Below are positions 1 through 10,704 of a stretch of DNA of 64,000 nucleotides, piece after piece. Where the stretch lies: contig OY855906.1 of assembly GCA_963693305.1 (NCBI GenBank), positions 31,336,991 to 31,400,990 of the forward strand, in the 5' to 3' direction. This stretch comes from Meandrina meandrites. Its lineage: Eukaryota > Cnidaria > Anthozoa > Scleractinia > Meandrinidae. Within the stretch, counting starts at the first letter, position 1; each line of letters opens with the position of its first letter. The position numbers and the translations under genes are program-made. Under the pieces are notes generated by a model. It ran no database searches. It was not told the origin of the DNA and worked only from the letters and a program-made list of their open reading frames with translations.

Positions 1-1408
1 TTAGTCCCAGCATCACAATTAAGTTCTTTATGCAACGTACAATCTCACGAGCAGCACCTTTTGTTTTGTGGCTTGTTGTACAAGCATCTTGACACATTTA
101 AATCGGGTGGACCAAAGTGGCATTGCATTTTGTAATCTCTTCTTATTACAGCGAGCTCTTTGTAATTAGACACCCTTGCGACCTGAAAAAGTGTCCACTT
201 ATGGGAGGTAGCAGTGTTTGTATGTGGCTGGGATCCTCACTTGGTGTATGCCTATGGGAGGCGTCCTTATCAGAGGTTTGACTGTAATCGTAAAGCGGTG
301 CACATGGTTAAAACGAGAATATCGAAAATTGCTCTATCGTGTTAATCAGTTAACTGAGCCAGCAGTTGTTCTTACGTAGGTCGCCAGGGGGCACATTTAC
401 AGGTCTTGAATTGCACTCTTTTCACTGTAGGTTAATTGAAGAAATATCTTCTGATTTTATATAAAATCAAACCGCCCTCTTTTTCACAGCTTTCTGGTAA
501 AAACCCAGCGATACCGGTATTCCTAAATGACTTGATACTTTCCAGTGTTAGGGAAAGACCAATACCAAAACACCGAGTTTGTAATCACAAAGGTCAATTC
601 AAATTCGGCTACCCAACAATTACCTCCCTTCCTTTCTCCCCCCCCCCCCCCCCCCCCCGCTCCAAGAGAAAGGAAAAGAAAAAGGAAATTCTTCTGTTCT
701 ATTCGTTAGTAAGGGTAAATTCACGCTAAAAAGTATTCATTATAACGCTTATTGAATGGAATATAAGTGGTAATTCAATGTATGTAGAAACTAATAGGAA
801 GATCAAATGAGTTCCTAATAAAGAAATGGTTTCTTTAATATCTGCTTTGTTTTCCATCCTCAATAGTTGGGAAAAGGGTAAAACTAACACCACAAAATTT
901 TAAAATTTACATGAAATTTTCCCTTTTCATTGCTTCATATTTCTTATATTGTCAGTTCTGACAATTTGGTGATCTGTCAACACAATGTCTCGTATATAGT
1001 TAACGAAAAGAAAAGCACATAGTAAGTCTTTAAAATAGCGACGCTCTAAAGTATTGACCCTCCGAAGGGCATTTACATGTAAATTTACATCTAAGGGTAA
1101 TCAGTGTTTCCAGAAATCTGTTTTTGCTCACGTTAAAAGGAAAGAACAATTTATTTTCAATAATAATAACAAGTTTTAGGGGCATAATACTATAGTCTCT
1201 ATGCTCTTACATTATGAATATATAAAATAATATCAAGAAAATATATGACAAAAAATTTAAAATTGAAACATTCAAGAATACACTTTTAAAAGGAATGTCT
1301 AAACTAAATATTTAACTGGACATAGAGAATAAAATGTGGACTCGGGGCCGTAAACAGGGGGTGAACCCTTACGCGCCGCAAAGGTCCGCGTAATCTGAGA
1401 GGGAGGGT
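1..1408. other. Gene-poor stretch, nothing recognised
   Basis: No reading frame here resembles a known protein. The stretch is AT-rich and carries a run of about 21 C at 638-658. I see no tRNA, no clear inverted repeat and no promoter that could be tied to a gene. Confidence 0.5.
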
Positions 1409-1759
1409 TAAAATGTACGGTGGCCCACAAGTGCACACCAAATTTAAATCACTCACACTATATTCAAATCACTCGCGCCAAATTCAAATCGCCCACACCA
1501 AAAATCAAATCTTCACACCGAATTCAAAAACACTTGCACCAAATTCAAATCGCTCACACCGAAAATCAAATCTTCACACCGAATTCAAATCACTCACACC
1601 GAATTCAAAAACACTCGCACCAAATTTAAATCGCTCACACCGAATTCAAATCTTCACACTGAATTCAAATCACTCACACCGAATTAACACTTCCGGTCAG
1701 CGGTCTCGCCTACCTGCTTAGTAGGTACCTCATATATAGTAATCCTTGTATACTTCACG

Positions 1760-2130
1760 TGCTTTGTTACTTTGCTTACTTCCGTTACTTTATTCATGAT
1801 CACTTGAGATACTTTGCAGATACTTTGCTTACTTGAGATACTCTGCTTATATTACTTGAGATTCTTCGCTTACTTGAGATTCTTTGCTTCCTTCAGTTAC
1901 TTTGCTTACTTCAGTTACTTTGCTTACTTCAGATACTCTGCTTACTTCATATACTTTGCTTACTTCAGTTACTTTACTTACTTCAGATACTTTGCTTACT
2001 TCAGTAAGCAAACTTACTTCTATCTCAAGTAAACAAGGAGTCTCAAGTGTAAGCAAAGTAACTCAAGTAAGCAAAGAGTCTCAAGTAAGCAAAGCATCTC
2101 AACGGAAGTAAGCAAAGTAACAAAGCAGGT
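1760..2130. repeat. Minisatellite in the centre of the foldback
   Basis: Imperfect tandem copies of roughly TTACTTCAGTTACTTTGC occupy the left half. The orientation flips near 2005-2030, giving AAGCAAAGTAACTCAAGTAAG on the other side, so the whole block can fold on itself. All three frames are open for a while simply because the unit lacks stops. Confidence 0.75.
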
Positions 2131-2258
2131 GAAGAATACTAGGATTACAATATCAGGGTACATTATAAATACTATATATGAGGTACCTACGAAGCAGGTA
2201 GGCGAGACCGCTGACCGGAAGTGTTAATTCGGTGTGAGTGATTTGAATTCGGTGTGAG

Positions 2259-2632
2259 CAGAAACTCATAAAGAGTTGAAACGTATAACGCACGTTCACA
2301 GCGTTCGAACATTCAGTTTGCCAAGTACCATATTTGGAAACACAAGGAGCTTGTACGCGAACGATTTACACACCAAGTGAAGTTCTCCGGACCATTAAAT
2401 GACGATGAAACAGAGGAATTTAACCAAATTTAACTCTATTTAACCAAACAAGATTACGCCATTTAGCGCGAGCTAGCGCGCGCTGTGAATTTAATCCAAA
2501 TATTGCAATTTTGATTGGTTGATTTTTTTCTCGTTTTTTTCCAAATATGGTACGTATTAGAAACGAATGTTCAAACGCTTTGTACAATGCGAATCATAGG
2601 GAGTTACACGTTTCAACCCTTATGGGTTTCTG
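2259..2632. mobile_element. MITE nested in the foldback right arm
   Basis: Long terminal inverted repeats begin CAGAAACTCATAAAGAGTTG and end with the imperfect complement (...CAACCCTTATGGGTTTCTG). The inverted similarity continues inward (CCAAATATGGTAC blocks). The flanks repeat GTGTGAG (2252-2258 and 2633-2639), consistent with a target-site duplication of about 7-8 bp, as in hAT-like elements. A short hairpin of the same family lies at 33022-33062. Confidence 0.7.
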
Positions 2633-2783
2633 GTGTGAGCGATTTAAATTTGGTGCGAGTGTTTTTGAATTCGGTGTGAAGATTTGATTTTTGGTGTGGG
2701 CGATTTGAATTCGGCGCGAGTGATTTGAATATAGTGTGAGTGATTTAAATTTGGTGTGCACTTGAGGGCCACCGTAAAAATGA

Positions 2784-3956
2784 CTCTTAGCATGTAGGAA
2801 AAGTGGATTTCAACAACATGATTTTTCAAAATTTCCCAGAGAAATATACCCCCGGATCCCCCCTAGACGCTCTTGCTTCCGGCGCTCGCACCGACCCGAG
2901 GAAAATCCTGCCTACGGCCCTATTGTCTTAGCGAACACCACACTTGTACTGATCCCGGCCAGACCGCTCTATCCCGAGACTATCGCGTCCCGCGTCTTCC
3001 ACTCGCGTGGATTAGTACCTGGTCGTCGATTCGTGTCGTTGTTTCCGACTGTTGCTTGTTTTTCATCTAAAGATTGCACTTCTCCGCCACCAAGCTCCTA
3101 AAATCCACTCTCGTCAACTAATAACCCTGCATTGTAGATGTTTAAATTTCGTTTCGAGACTAAGATGGCACAAGGCTTGATTGCCAGGCGCTGTTGTTTG
3201 AACACAGACCGGACTCAAGAGAGCGGTGGAAGTCGAACCTACCTCATAAAACATGAACGGTCCCTGAGAGAATCCTTGTTGTTTGTACCACCTACCTAGA
3301 CAATTCATTGACACTGCAGGGGAAATAAATGTTTCCGGATCACCTTTGGCAAGAGAGGATGAAGGAAGAGAGTTAATCCCCCATATAGGTCATATAGGCC
3401 TTATTTCAAAGGTAATATGTTTAGACATGGTACTTCATCCTCTCTTGCCTTTGGTAATTAGTAAAACCTTCAAAAATCAAAACATAATTGCTCGAATTCA
3501 TGGAAAACGTTGTTTATAATCTACACTGAACTCTGCAAATTTTCAATTGGCCTAACTATCTTTTAGTGGCGTTTTTAAAAGCACCAGAAAAAAAATACGA
3601 ATTAAATTTTAAATAATAATGCCCCCAACTTCGTGTGCCAAAAACAAACACGGCTAACAAACTGGGATCATAGCTTCCGCTCATAAATGTCCGAATGGAA
3701 CTTTTACAATTAATTTTAATGAACTCCTTGCTATGGATTTTATTGCGTATTACTCGTAGTCAAAGGTCCTCTAAGGCTTTAATTTTTAATAATACAGTCT
3801 TTGAATTAAAAGATGTAAAATGATAAACAAAATGTTCCGCGGTTTCGATTGAGGTCGGTTTACTTAATTCACACTCTTAGCATCTCACTTATAAGTCGTT
3901 GAGTTGTCCTCGCTGGGAAATAGAATTTTATCACCTTGTTAGTCCCCAAAGGCAAT
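2784..3956. other. No gene seen; transposon-end-like fragment
   Basis: The stretch near 2848-2895 (CCCCCGGATCCCCCCTAGACG, then a CCGGCGCTC block) resembles the subterminal part of the transposon at 5672-6203 (around 6085-6140). The rest contains no convincing coding sequence or RNA gene. Confidence 0.4.
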
Positions 3957-3958
3957 TA

Positions 3959-4894
3959 CAGTCGAAACCGAAGAAGCGTGAACGCCAAAAATTATTTCTG
4001 GAATGTTTATTGTTCTACGACCAATCAGATTCGAGACGTAACCGCAACAAACCGCAACAGTAATTAGCTCAAAGGTTTCGATTCTTTTATCACGAAACGA
4101 CTTTTTCGTCTACATTAAGTCTTGAGATCACCACCGATTAACAAACACTCTGGAATTGTTAATTTTCTTCTATTTCAGAGTTGAAGCATAATCAAAGGAT
4201 AACTATAAACGATAAATACTGAAAAGAGAAAAATAATCGAACAGACATGGCTAGACAGCGCGTCTGGAAGCAGAATAGAATTTTTGATTATTTTTTTAAA
4301 AAAATACGGCCTATCCGGTTTTTTCTACTTACAAATATTTCTAGGTTTTATCCTTTTCCCCATTTCACCAAAAAATTTATTGAATAAACTTAACAAAAAT
4401 GTTCTCTCTACCTTACTTCGATGCGGAGCCAGAACAGTTCACGAAGCGCGTTGCAGCAAAATTCTCTGGCCCAGTATGTCACGCAACGGCACCCATTTTT
4501 CAAGTTTTAACGGCACACATAATATTTGAATTTGCAACGGCGCGCAAGTTTGCATTTGCTGTGAAAAATCAATTTTATTCCGCTTCCAGACGCGCTGTCT
4601 AGCCATGTCTGTTCGATTATTTTTCTCTTTTCAGTATTTATCGTTTATAGTTATCCTTTGATTATGCTTCAACTCTGAAATGGAAGAAAATTAATAATTC
4701 CAGAGTGTTTGTTAATCGGTGGTGATCTCAAGACTTAATGTAGACGAAAAAGTCGTTTCGTGATAAAAGAATCGAAACCTTTGAGCTAATTACTGTTGCG
4801 GTTTGTTGCGGTTACGTCTCGAATCTGATTGGTCGTAGAACAATAAACATTCCAGAAATAATTTTTGGCGTTCACGCTTCTTCGGTTTCGACTG
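3959..4894. mobile_element. Large foldback, Tc1/mariner-like ends
   Basis: Two arms of about 330 bp (about 3959-4290 and 4566-4894) are near-perfect inverted copies around a spacer of about 275 bp. The ends are CAGTCGAAACCGAAGAAGCG and its complement, each flanked by TA, the target dinucleotide of Tc1/mariner elements. No transposase is seen. High arm identity suggests recent origin or arm-to-arm conversion. Confidence 0.75.
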
Positions 4895-5588
4895 TAATTG
4901 ACTGCTGTGAAATAATTTTTTAATATCTTTGGCTTGAAGGGCAATAAATTTCTCTTCAAAAATCAAGGTTAGACTATGAGTTGAAAACGAATGAGCGATT
5001 TGAGTAGAATAAAGTTCGTATGTACTTCAGCCTCCACTTATCACTCATGTCTCGACCGTTATTTTTTCATGACAAATCCTGGCAGGCTTCACAAGGTAAA
5101 TTGTCGTATTTCATACATCTTCAATCGAGGAGAGTTGCAAGGATTGTCTCAAGGTCAATACGGTTAACTCCCGCTGGTAAATTACCTGACGAATATCTCA
5201 CAATTCATTGAATAAGTTACAAACTGTACAGATACAAGTATAAATAAAGACAGTCGTACCCCCGTTTAGTGAGATCGAATGTCCATCAGAAGCTGCGTTG
5301 TTCTTGGGGAAAGCGTCTAACTAGTGTGAATTTCAGCAGGGCCCCTTCTTTTGCGCTCTGTTTTCAGTCACTGACAATTCAACAATCCAACATTTCCAAT
5401 AGCTTTAACCTACCTTTGCAGCAAGAAATTTGACAGCTTTTGAAACTCTGCAAGGAACAGAAAGTTTTACTTCCGTACATCTTAAAAGACTTAAAAAAAG
5501 CTTTCAGGAATTAACTTCGGCATCATTTAAAGAGTACAGCACAACGAAACACTTCACATGAACTTCTGCTGGCTTGGTACAGAGAAAT
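4895..5588. other. Upstream flank of the BH3 gene, no feature
   Basis: No coding exon is recognised. This stretch must contain any 5' UTR and promoter of the BH3-motif gene that starts at 5589. TACAG just before that ATG could be a splice acceptor or simply UTR. Confidence 0.3.
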
Positions 5589-5671
5589 ATGCCGAAAGTG
5601 TCGGAAAAAGAAATTGAACAAAGTGCAGAACGACCAGAAACCTGCGAAAAATTTACACAAAAGTTCATGGA
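5589..5671 (+). pseudogene. 5' coding fragment of split BH3-motif gene
   Basis: An ATG at 5589 opens a frame (beginning MPKVSEKEIEQS) that runs without a stop to the transposon boundary at 5671. If the transposon (5672-6203) and one copy of the 5-bp target duplication are disregarded, this frame joins in phase to the downstream frame at 6209, giving one uninterrupted 142-codon reading frame. Within the element the frame meets a TAG soon after the C-run, so the present-day N-terminus cannot be translated together with the rest unless the element is spliced out. The fragment is charged and has no recognised domain. Confidence 0.6.
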
Positions 5672-6203
5672 CAGTGGCGTAGCCAGGGGAGGGTTCCAGG
5701 GGTTCCGGAACCCCCCCCCCCCCCCCTTCGGGATATCGCAATAGCTAATTCAAGAGGAAAAATATTATTAGAACCAGCGAGCGAGAGTCAGGACTTGCTC
5801 TTATGAACATACATTACAACAGACAAATTGACATTAGTGCAACAGTCGACATTTTTGCACAGAAGCATCCACGGCGCCTACTTCTGGCTGATATACTACT
5901 GACTACTGACTAGTGAGCGATGGTACTCCGGGAGTGAATGGTATGCTGGAAAAATTACCTGGTATGCGGGATTTTGAGCTTCCCTTCTTAGAAATACTAG
6001 CTTCAATTGGCGCTAAAATTGCTACAAATTTATGCTCAGAATCAAGGAGATGCCATTTCTGGGGACCGCAAATTGGACAATTTCCCGGGGGGCATGCCCC
6101 CGGACCCCCCTAGAGGAGGAGCGCCTCCGGCGCTCAGTTTTACGTTCACAATTACAATTCACATTTGGAACCCCCCTATACAAAAATCCTGGCTACGCCG
6201 CTG
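5672..6203. mobile_element. 532-bp DNA transposon inside a coding exon
   Basis: Terminal inverted repeats match at 15 of 16 positions: CAGTGGCGTAGCCAGG on the left, complement of CCTGGCTACGCCGCTG on the right. ATGGA is present on both sides (5667-5671 and 6204-6208), consistent with a 5-bp target duplication. The interior holds C/G runs and no transposase, so the element is non-autonomous. The ends resemble hAT-type CAG...CTG termini, but hAT usually makes 8-bp duplications, so the superfamily is uncertain. Confidence 0.75.
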
Positions 6204-6554
6204 ATGGAGGCACGCCTAGTTACCTCAGAGAAAACGATCAAAATATTGCACGTTGCAAAAACTCTAGCTAAAATTGGAGATAGCATTATAAGCTCCTCGA
6301 AATTCGATTTCAAAACTGAAAGTTCACTTTCCCTTTATTATTGTTGCAGAAGATGTGAACTTCGCAACAATTGTCCTCAAACTGCACGTGCCAAGGTTCT
6401 TGCAAGGCAGTTGGCTTGCATTGGAGATGAATTAATGACTGCAAAACATGGTACTGACAATGATTGCAAAAGGTTAAAACTTGCGTTTATCGTCATGTTG
6501 TCAGTCGGGATTTGTGCCAAGTTGGCTAGCTTTCAGCTCAATGCATTTATTTAG
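6204..6554 (+). CDS. Small membrane protein with two BH3-like motifs
   Basis: The 116-residue frame starts at the ATG inside the right copy of the ATGGA duplication. Residues 17-30 (VAKTLAKIGDSIIS) and 65-81 (VLARQLACIGDELMTAK) both fit the BH3 pattern L-x3-G-D. A hydrophobic segment at about 93-112 next to the C-terminus looks like a tail anchor, and a Cys-rich patch lies at 47-57. BH3-only proteins bind the groove of Bcl-2 relatives at mitochondria and promote apoptosis; that role here is inferred from motifs only. The ancestral start was probably at 5589, so the current protein may lack 26 N-terminal residues. Whether the gene is still expressed cannot be told. A gene of similar architecture lies at 38615-39022. 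Confidence 0.6.
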   Translation: MEARLVTSEKTIKILHVAKTLAKIGDSIISSSKFDFKTESSLSLYYCCRRCELRNNCPQTARAKVLARQLACIGDELMTAKHGTDNDCKRLKLAFIVMLSVGICAKLASFQLNAFI

Positions 6555-8030
6555 CGGTTTCAGCCAGCCGATTTTAAAGTCGAGTACACATTATTAGTCC
6601 AATCATTATTCGCCATTTCAGTGCAAATTGGTTACAAAGTTAAAATACAAGTTAGTCTAGTTGCTAGTTGTCTTTCTTGGAATAATAAAAAGTATATAAT
6701 TATTAAACGGTAGCTTTTTTTTGTTTGTGGACCCTCCGCCTTCAGTTGAAAATGAGCCGAAACTGAGAGAAAACCATTCTTTTGTCTGGGGCACTTGTTT
6801 TGTTGTAAACATAAATTGTGGGGGATCGGATAATAAATTTGTAATAAAGTAGCTCCCATTTTTGTCGGTAATGTACGTAGATATAGCTTTCTCGTTGAGT
6901 GCAAATAAACGGAATCGGAAACTCTGCTTATAATTCTCTCGATTTGATTTTAACTAGGTCGCAACACTCTACGATTCCGATTCCGAGACCGTTGCTTGTG
7001 AAAACCGGCCACAAGAAAAACAAGAAAAGAGCAAAAAGAAGCGCGATGTTTTTCAAGAAATTTTTGCTTCATTTCCTGCTGATACGCTGAAGGACCCCCC
7101 CCCCCCCCCCCCTTTTCAAAAAGGCTGTTATAATTAGCAATATACGTAGGTTGACAAGATTCGTCTGAAATCCTGCAAAGCGCTGCACAACCGTACCACA
7201 GTTTTACTCGCTACAAAAAGCGTTTCGATGATATTTTGTTGAATAATAAAACAATTCTCCTGCTCAGCATACGGCCTCGTCGGCTAAGTAACAGGCGATT
7301 TTGCAGAATAATTGTTAAATATTAGTCCTTAGAAAGTCTTGGACAGGAAATCAGTTCATTTTATACAGCTTTTTCTATGCTTTCCAGTTCTAGCCTGCGC
7401 GGCAGACAAAACTAAACCCCTTGTGTTAGAGTACGTCTGCGTCGACGCAGGCTATCCAGTTCTGGTCTCAATAATATAAACAGACTGTCATGGTTGGAAA
7501 GATGTGGTAATTTTTGATACTCACACTGCTCTAGATCAGTGTTTTGCCTCCCATTATCTCCTTCAAAATGTTTGGAAAGGGTCACTATACAGTTCAACTT
7601 GATTTCGATTAATTGCTGCTACTGGTTGCATATAAATTAAGTTTATTTTTCACAACATTTGAAGTCACAGCAAACTACGAGCAAACTACTTGATTATATT
7701 AAATAAAGTCTAAACATGGGCCACGTGACCTCCATTTCTAAGAAAAACCGGAAGTCAAGGCCAAAACATCTCAGAAAATCCGCAAGACAAGACAATTAAA
7801 AATGCTAAAATGCTTTACCGAGTAACTAGAATTATTTCTTGAAAGAAACACGCATTCCTAGAAACAAATCATTCTCGTGACTACTTAGACAATATTATTA
7901 AGCTTCTTAAACACCGGTAAAGCGTAAAAGTGGTAATTGGTTAGATCGTGTAGTATCTAGCTAGCTAAGGATTTTAAGCTTACATCAAGCACATCAAATG
8001 CATGCAGATGTCCTCATCTATTGCCAAATC
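6555..8030. other. Flank of tandem-array unit 1, no gene
   Basis: From about 6940 the sequence resembles stretches at about 9345-9500 and 13130-13300 (for example CTTGTGAAAACC followed by a TTTTTCAAGAAATTTTT block), marking it as the first unit of the tandem array. A C-run lies at about 7096-7112. No coding sequence is recognised apart from the downstream Vps62 gene. Confidence 0.5.
7391..7454. mobile_element. 64-bp palindromic element (TAG...CTA)
   Basis: It begins TAGCCTGCG and ends CGCAGGCTA, with inner complementary blocks GGCAGAC and GTCTGCG. TCCAGTTC flanks it on both sides (7383-7390, 7455-7462). Units 2 and 3 of the array have the uninterrupted site (TTCCAGTTCCGGTCTC at about 9648 and 13450), which proves insertion into unit 1 alone or loss from the others. 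It is related in ends to the elements at 59611 and 46562. Confidence 0.75.
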
Positions 8031-8708
8031 TCAGTACGGATAAGGGTATCCTGGATATGGAGGGGGACCTTGCATTTGTCCGTATTCAGGAGCTTGCTTG
8101 GCAATCCTGGAAACCTTAGCGGGAAGGACGTACGCATGACAAGATGGCCTGTTGTAGCCTGCGTGAGCTTTGAAAAATCCGCCAAGACCGTTGCCTTTCA
8201 CGTTCCAGATCGAGACATTCATGGGTGTACCGGAGCCTTGATCCGTCCACAGAGCTGCAGTATCCAGCCCTCCTACACTCAGCAAATCTCCCCGGATGCA
8301 GGCGTACTTTGCTGTGAACTGAGGAGATGGCGGATTGTGGCCATTACAAGCAACATCACCCAGCGCTATGTAGCCGTGCGGAGCTTGAACGCGCCAAAAT
8401 GAGCCATCTTGTTTGCCACCTGAACCCTTGTCCTTCCAGACCAGCTCGTAGCCCATCGGTGGCATGATAAGATTGCCATAATGATCTCTCGGGACCAACG
8501 GCCACACAAGAATCATAGAAGATGTCGGGATGGCGCTCGTATGTGCTGGAACAGCAACTTGGCCGATCATGTAGGCGCCTTCAGGGATGGATTGGACTTC
8601 AGCTTGAAACACGCTGATATCACTGCGTGATCCTGTGCCATTATCCATGTAAACTCTTACTACACGAGGTGCTGTTAACACATCTAACAGTGGCTGGTTT
8701 TGCGCCAT
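8031..8708 (-). CDS. Vps62-domain protein, array copy 1
   Basis: Intronless frame of 225 residues, starting at the ATG of MAQNQPLLDV, which is where copies 2 and 3 also begin; an upstream in-frame ATG would add 20 residues. The body shows the Vps62/DUF946 signature: a repeated W.DKGSG / WTDQGSG element, FWRVQAPHGYIALGDV at about 116-131 and CIRGDLLSVGG at about 149-159. The family is found in plants, fungi and some invertebrates, and its molecular role is poorly defined; the yeast founder was linked to vacuolar protein sorting. There is no signal peptide or membrane segment. The C-terminal tail is rich in Pro, Gly and Tyr (GPPPYPGYPYPY) and differs sharply from those of copies 2 and 3. Confidence 0.85.
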   Translation of the reverse strand: MAQNQPLLDVLTAPRVVRVYMDNGTGSRSDISVFQAEVQSIPEGAYMIGQVAVPAHTSAIPTSSMILVWPLVPRDHYGNLIMPPMGYELVWKDKGSGGKQDGSFWRVQAPHGYIALGDVACNGHNPPSPQFTAKYACIRGDLLSVGGLDTAALWTDQGSGTPMNVSIWNVKGNGLGGFFKAHAGYNRPSCHAYVLPAKVSRIAKQAPEYGQMQGPPPYPGYPYPY

Positions 8709-9889
8709 TTTCAATACTGACTTCGCTTTAATATTATGCTGCGCCGCGGCGACAGTCGATAACAGCATTGCTCACGTGGTTCGCGACTTGTTCGCTCCAA
8801 CAGCCAATCACCGACTGGCATTTTGTCTGGCGGAAATACAGTAATTAAATAATAATAGTATTTATAATTAATTGATGCAAGTTGGATCAGGAAATAAACG
8901 GTACAAAATTTATAACGCTTTCTGCCTATTTAAGGCTGGTGAAGTGGAGGTTGACGATGGTTTTGTAGAAAAGAACTGGACCGAAGAAAAATGCAGTTCC
9001 ATCACTTTGTGAATATTATTTAAAAAAAGTATATTTAAACACTCCTTTAAAGTACACCAACGGTACACAACACAAAACAGTCAACAGAAGTTGTGGCCTG
9101 GAGTTGAAAAGATAAACAAGGCGAAAACACCCGCAAACAGCTCTAAACAGCCAAGCACACTAATATCAAGTTATCAGGCGATTGGCAAAAAAACGCGTGG
9201 ACCTGAGAGTCCTGAGAGTTCGTACCAACCGGAAAGACTACCTTTAAAACGTAGTACACAATTTCCGAACTGATTTTTTGACAAATTAATGCTCCATTTA
9301 TTTTCCACTCGAAATTTCCCGTTTGTTTGGTCAAATCAGAAGCACACTTGATTTTCACTACATCGCAACGCTCGGTGCTTCCGATTACGATTCCGACACC
9401 GAGTCCGTTTCTTGTGAAAACCCGACTCAAGAACAATAAGAAATGAGCAAAGTGCGCGAGGTTTTTCAAGAAATTTTTCCTTCGTGACAGCCACGTACGC
9501 TCTAACTGGCATATCGCAACCTTTCTTGAGTGGTTTATTTCGGAGATGAAGGAACCCTCTTTTCGAAAAGGCCGCTAATTATAGTGCTTAGAAAGTCTTG
9601 AACGACAAAAAAACCAGCTCATATTTACAGCTGTTTCCATACTTTCCAGTTCCGGTCTCAATAATAACAGTTTTAAAAAGAAGACTGTCATGGATCGAAG
9701 AATTTGGTAATTTTTCGTCACTCAGACCGCTAGCTGTAGGTGAGTGTTTTGCCTCCCATTAGCTCCTTAAAAATATTTAGAAAAGTTCACGGGACAGTTC
9801 AACTTGATTTCGATTGATTGCTGCTAAAGGCTGCATAGCAGTAATTTAAGTTTATTTTTCACCACATTCGCATTGACAGCAAGTTAATT

Positions 9890-10288
9890 CAGGACGTAAC
9901 ATGTCGATCAAAGTCGATCATCGAAAACGTAGTCGATAAGTCGATAGTACTCGATATTTGTTGATAATTGTCAATCGACAAGTTTAATTTGTCGATAAAA
10001 GTCGATAATCACAAGATTTTCAACTGATTATCGATTTTAGCGACAAAAAAGCAGACAAATTTTTCATTCAAGTAAGTGTGCGCGGCAACTGACGTCTTGC
10101 CTCCCGCCATATATCGTTTTTTGTATTTCCGATCAAAATCGATCAAAATCGAACAAGTCGATAATCACAAGGAATAGCGTGATCGACTTTTATCGATTTC
10201 CCATATTTGTCGATTGATTAGTATCGAATTCGATCGACAATGGTCGAATTTTATCGTCTATCGAAATTATCGACATGTTACGTCCTTG
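9890..10288. mobile_element. 399-bp MITE with GTCGAT repeats
   Basis: Ends are AGGACGTAACATGTCGAT and its complement ATCGACATGTTACGTCCT, and the interior is filled with short GTCGATAA-type repeats in both orientations. TTAATT lies on both sides (9884-9889, 10289-10294). Array unit 3 has the empty site at about 13680-13690 (AAGTTAATTACAGTTTC), so the boundaries are well supported. Confidence 0.8.
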
Positions 10289-10704
10289 TTAATTACAGTT
10301 TCTAATAAAAACAATGAACGTGTTTGTTTCTATCTTGAAAACACGACACCATGTGACTTCCATTTCTCAGAAAAACCGTCTAGGTCAAAACAATGCGCCC
10401 AATATGAATTTCTCAGAAAACCCGCAATACCATAAGACAATTATAAATGCTTTACCGAGTAACAAGAACTTATTCTTTGAAAGAAACACACATTCCTAGA
10501 AACAAAACCATTTAGTGACTGCTTATATAATATTACTAAACGCCGAAAAGCGTAAACATGCGTAAACGTAGGAAAGTGATACTCAATATATAGCAATCGA
10601 TCAGATCGCGCGCAACGCTCACTTCTCCATGCAATGCTATTAAAGGTTTTTAAGCTTCCATCAAAAACATGAAATGGATGTATGTCCTCATCTACTGTCA
10701 AAAC

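Larger units (their letters stand above)
1411..2783. repeat. Foldback element with minisatellite arms
   Basis: The left part (1411-1760) and right part (2160-2783) are inverted copies of each other. TACGGTGGCCCACAAGTGCA at the left end is mirrored around 2757-2778, and the block CTTCCGGTCAGCGGTCTCGC near 1689 is mirrored at about 2203-2222. Within the arms a unit of about 19 bp (variants of AATTCAAATCACTCACACCG) repeats many times. The right arm is interrupted by a separate MITE at 2259-2632. Two short overlapping reading frames at 1413-1721 are only the repeat read in different frames. No transposase is visible, so the element would be non-autonomous. Confidence 0.75.

Noticed and set aside
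1413..2111. Repeat-rich open frames on both strands and a CRISPR-like look
   Set aside because: Units are contiguous with no unique spacers, and the context is an animal genome; this is a minisatellite in a foldback element.
7998..8402. Long plus-strand frames opposite all three Vps62 genes (also 10669-11070, 14075-14467)
   Set aside because: They are antisense shadows of the conserved minus-strand genes; the minus frames carry the domain motifs.
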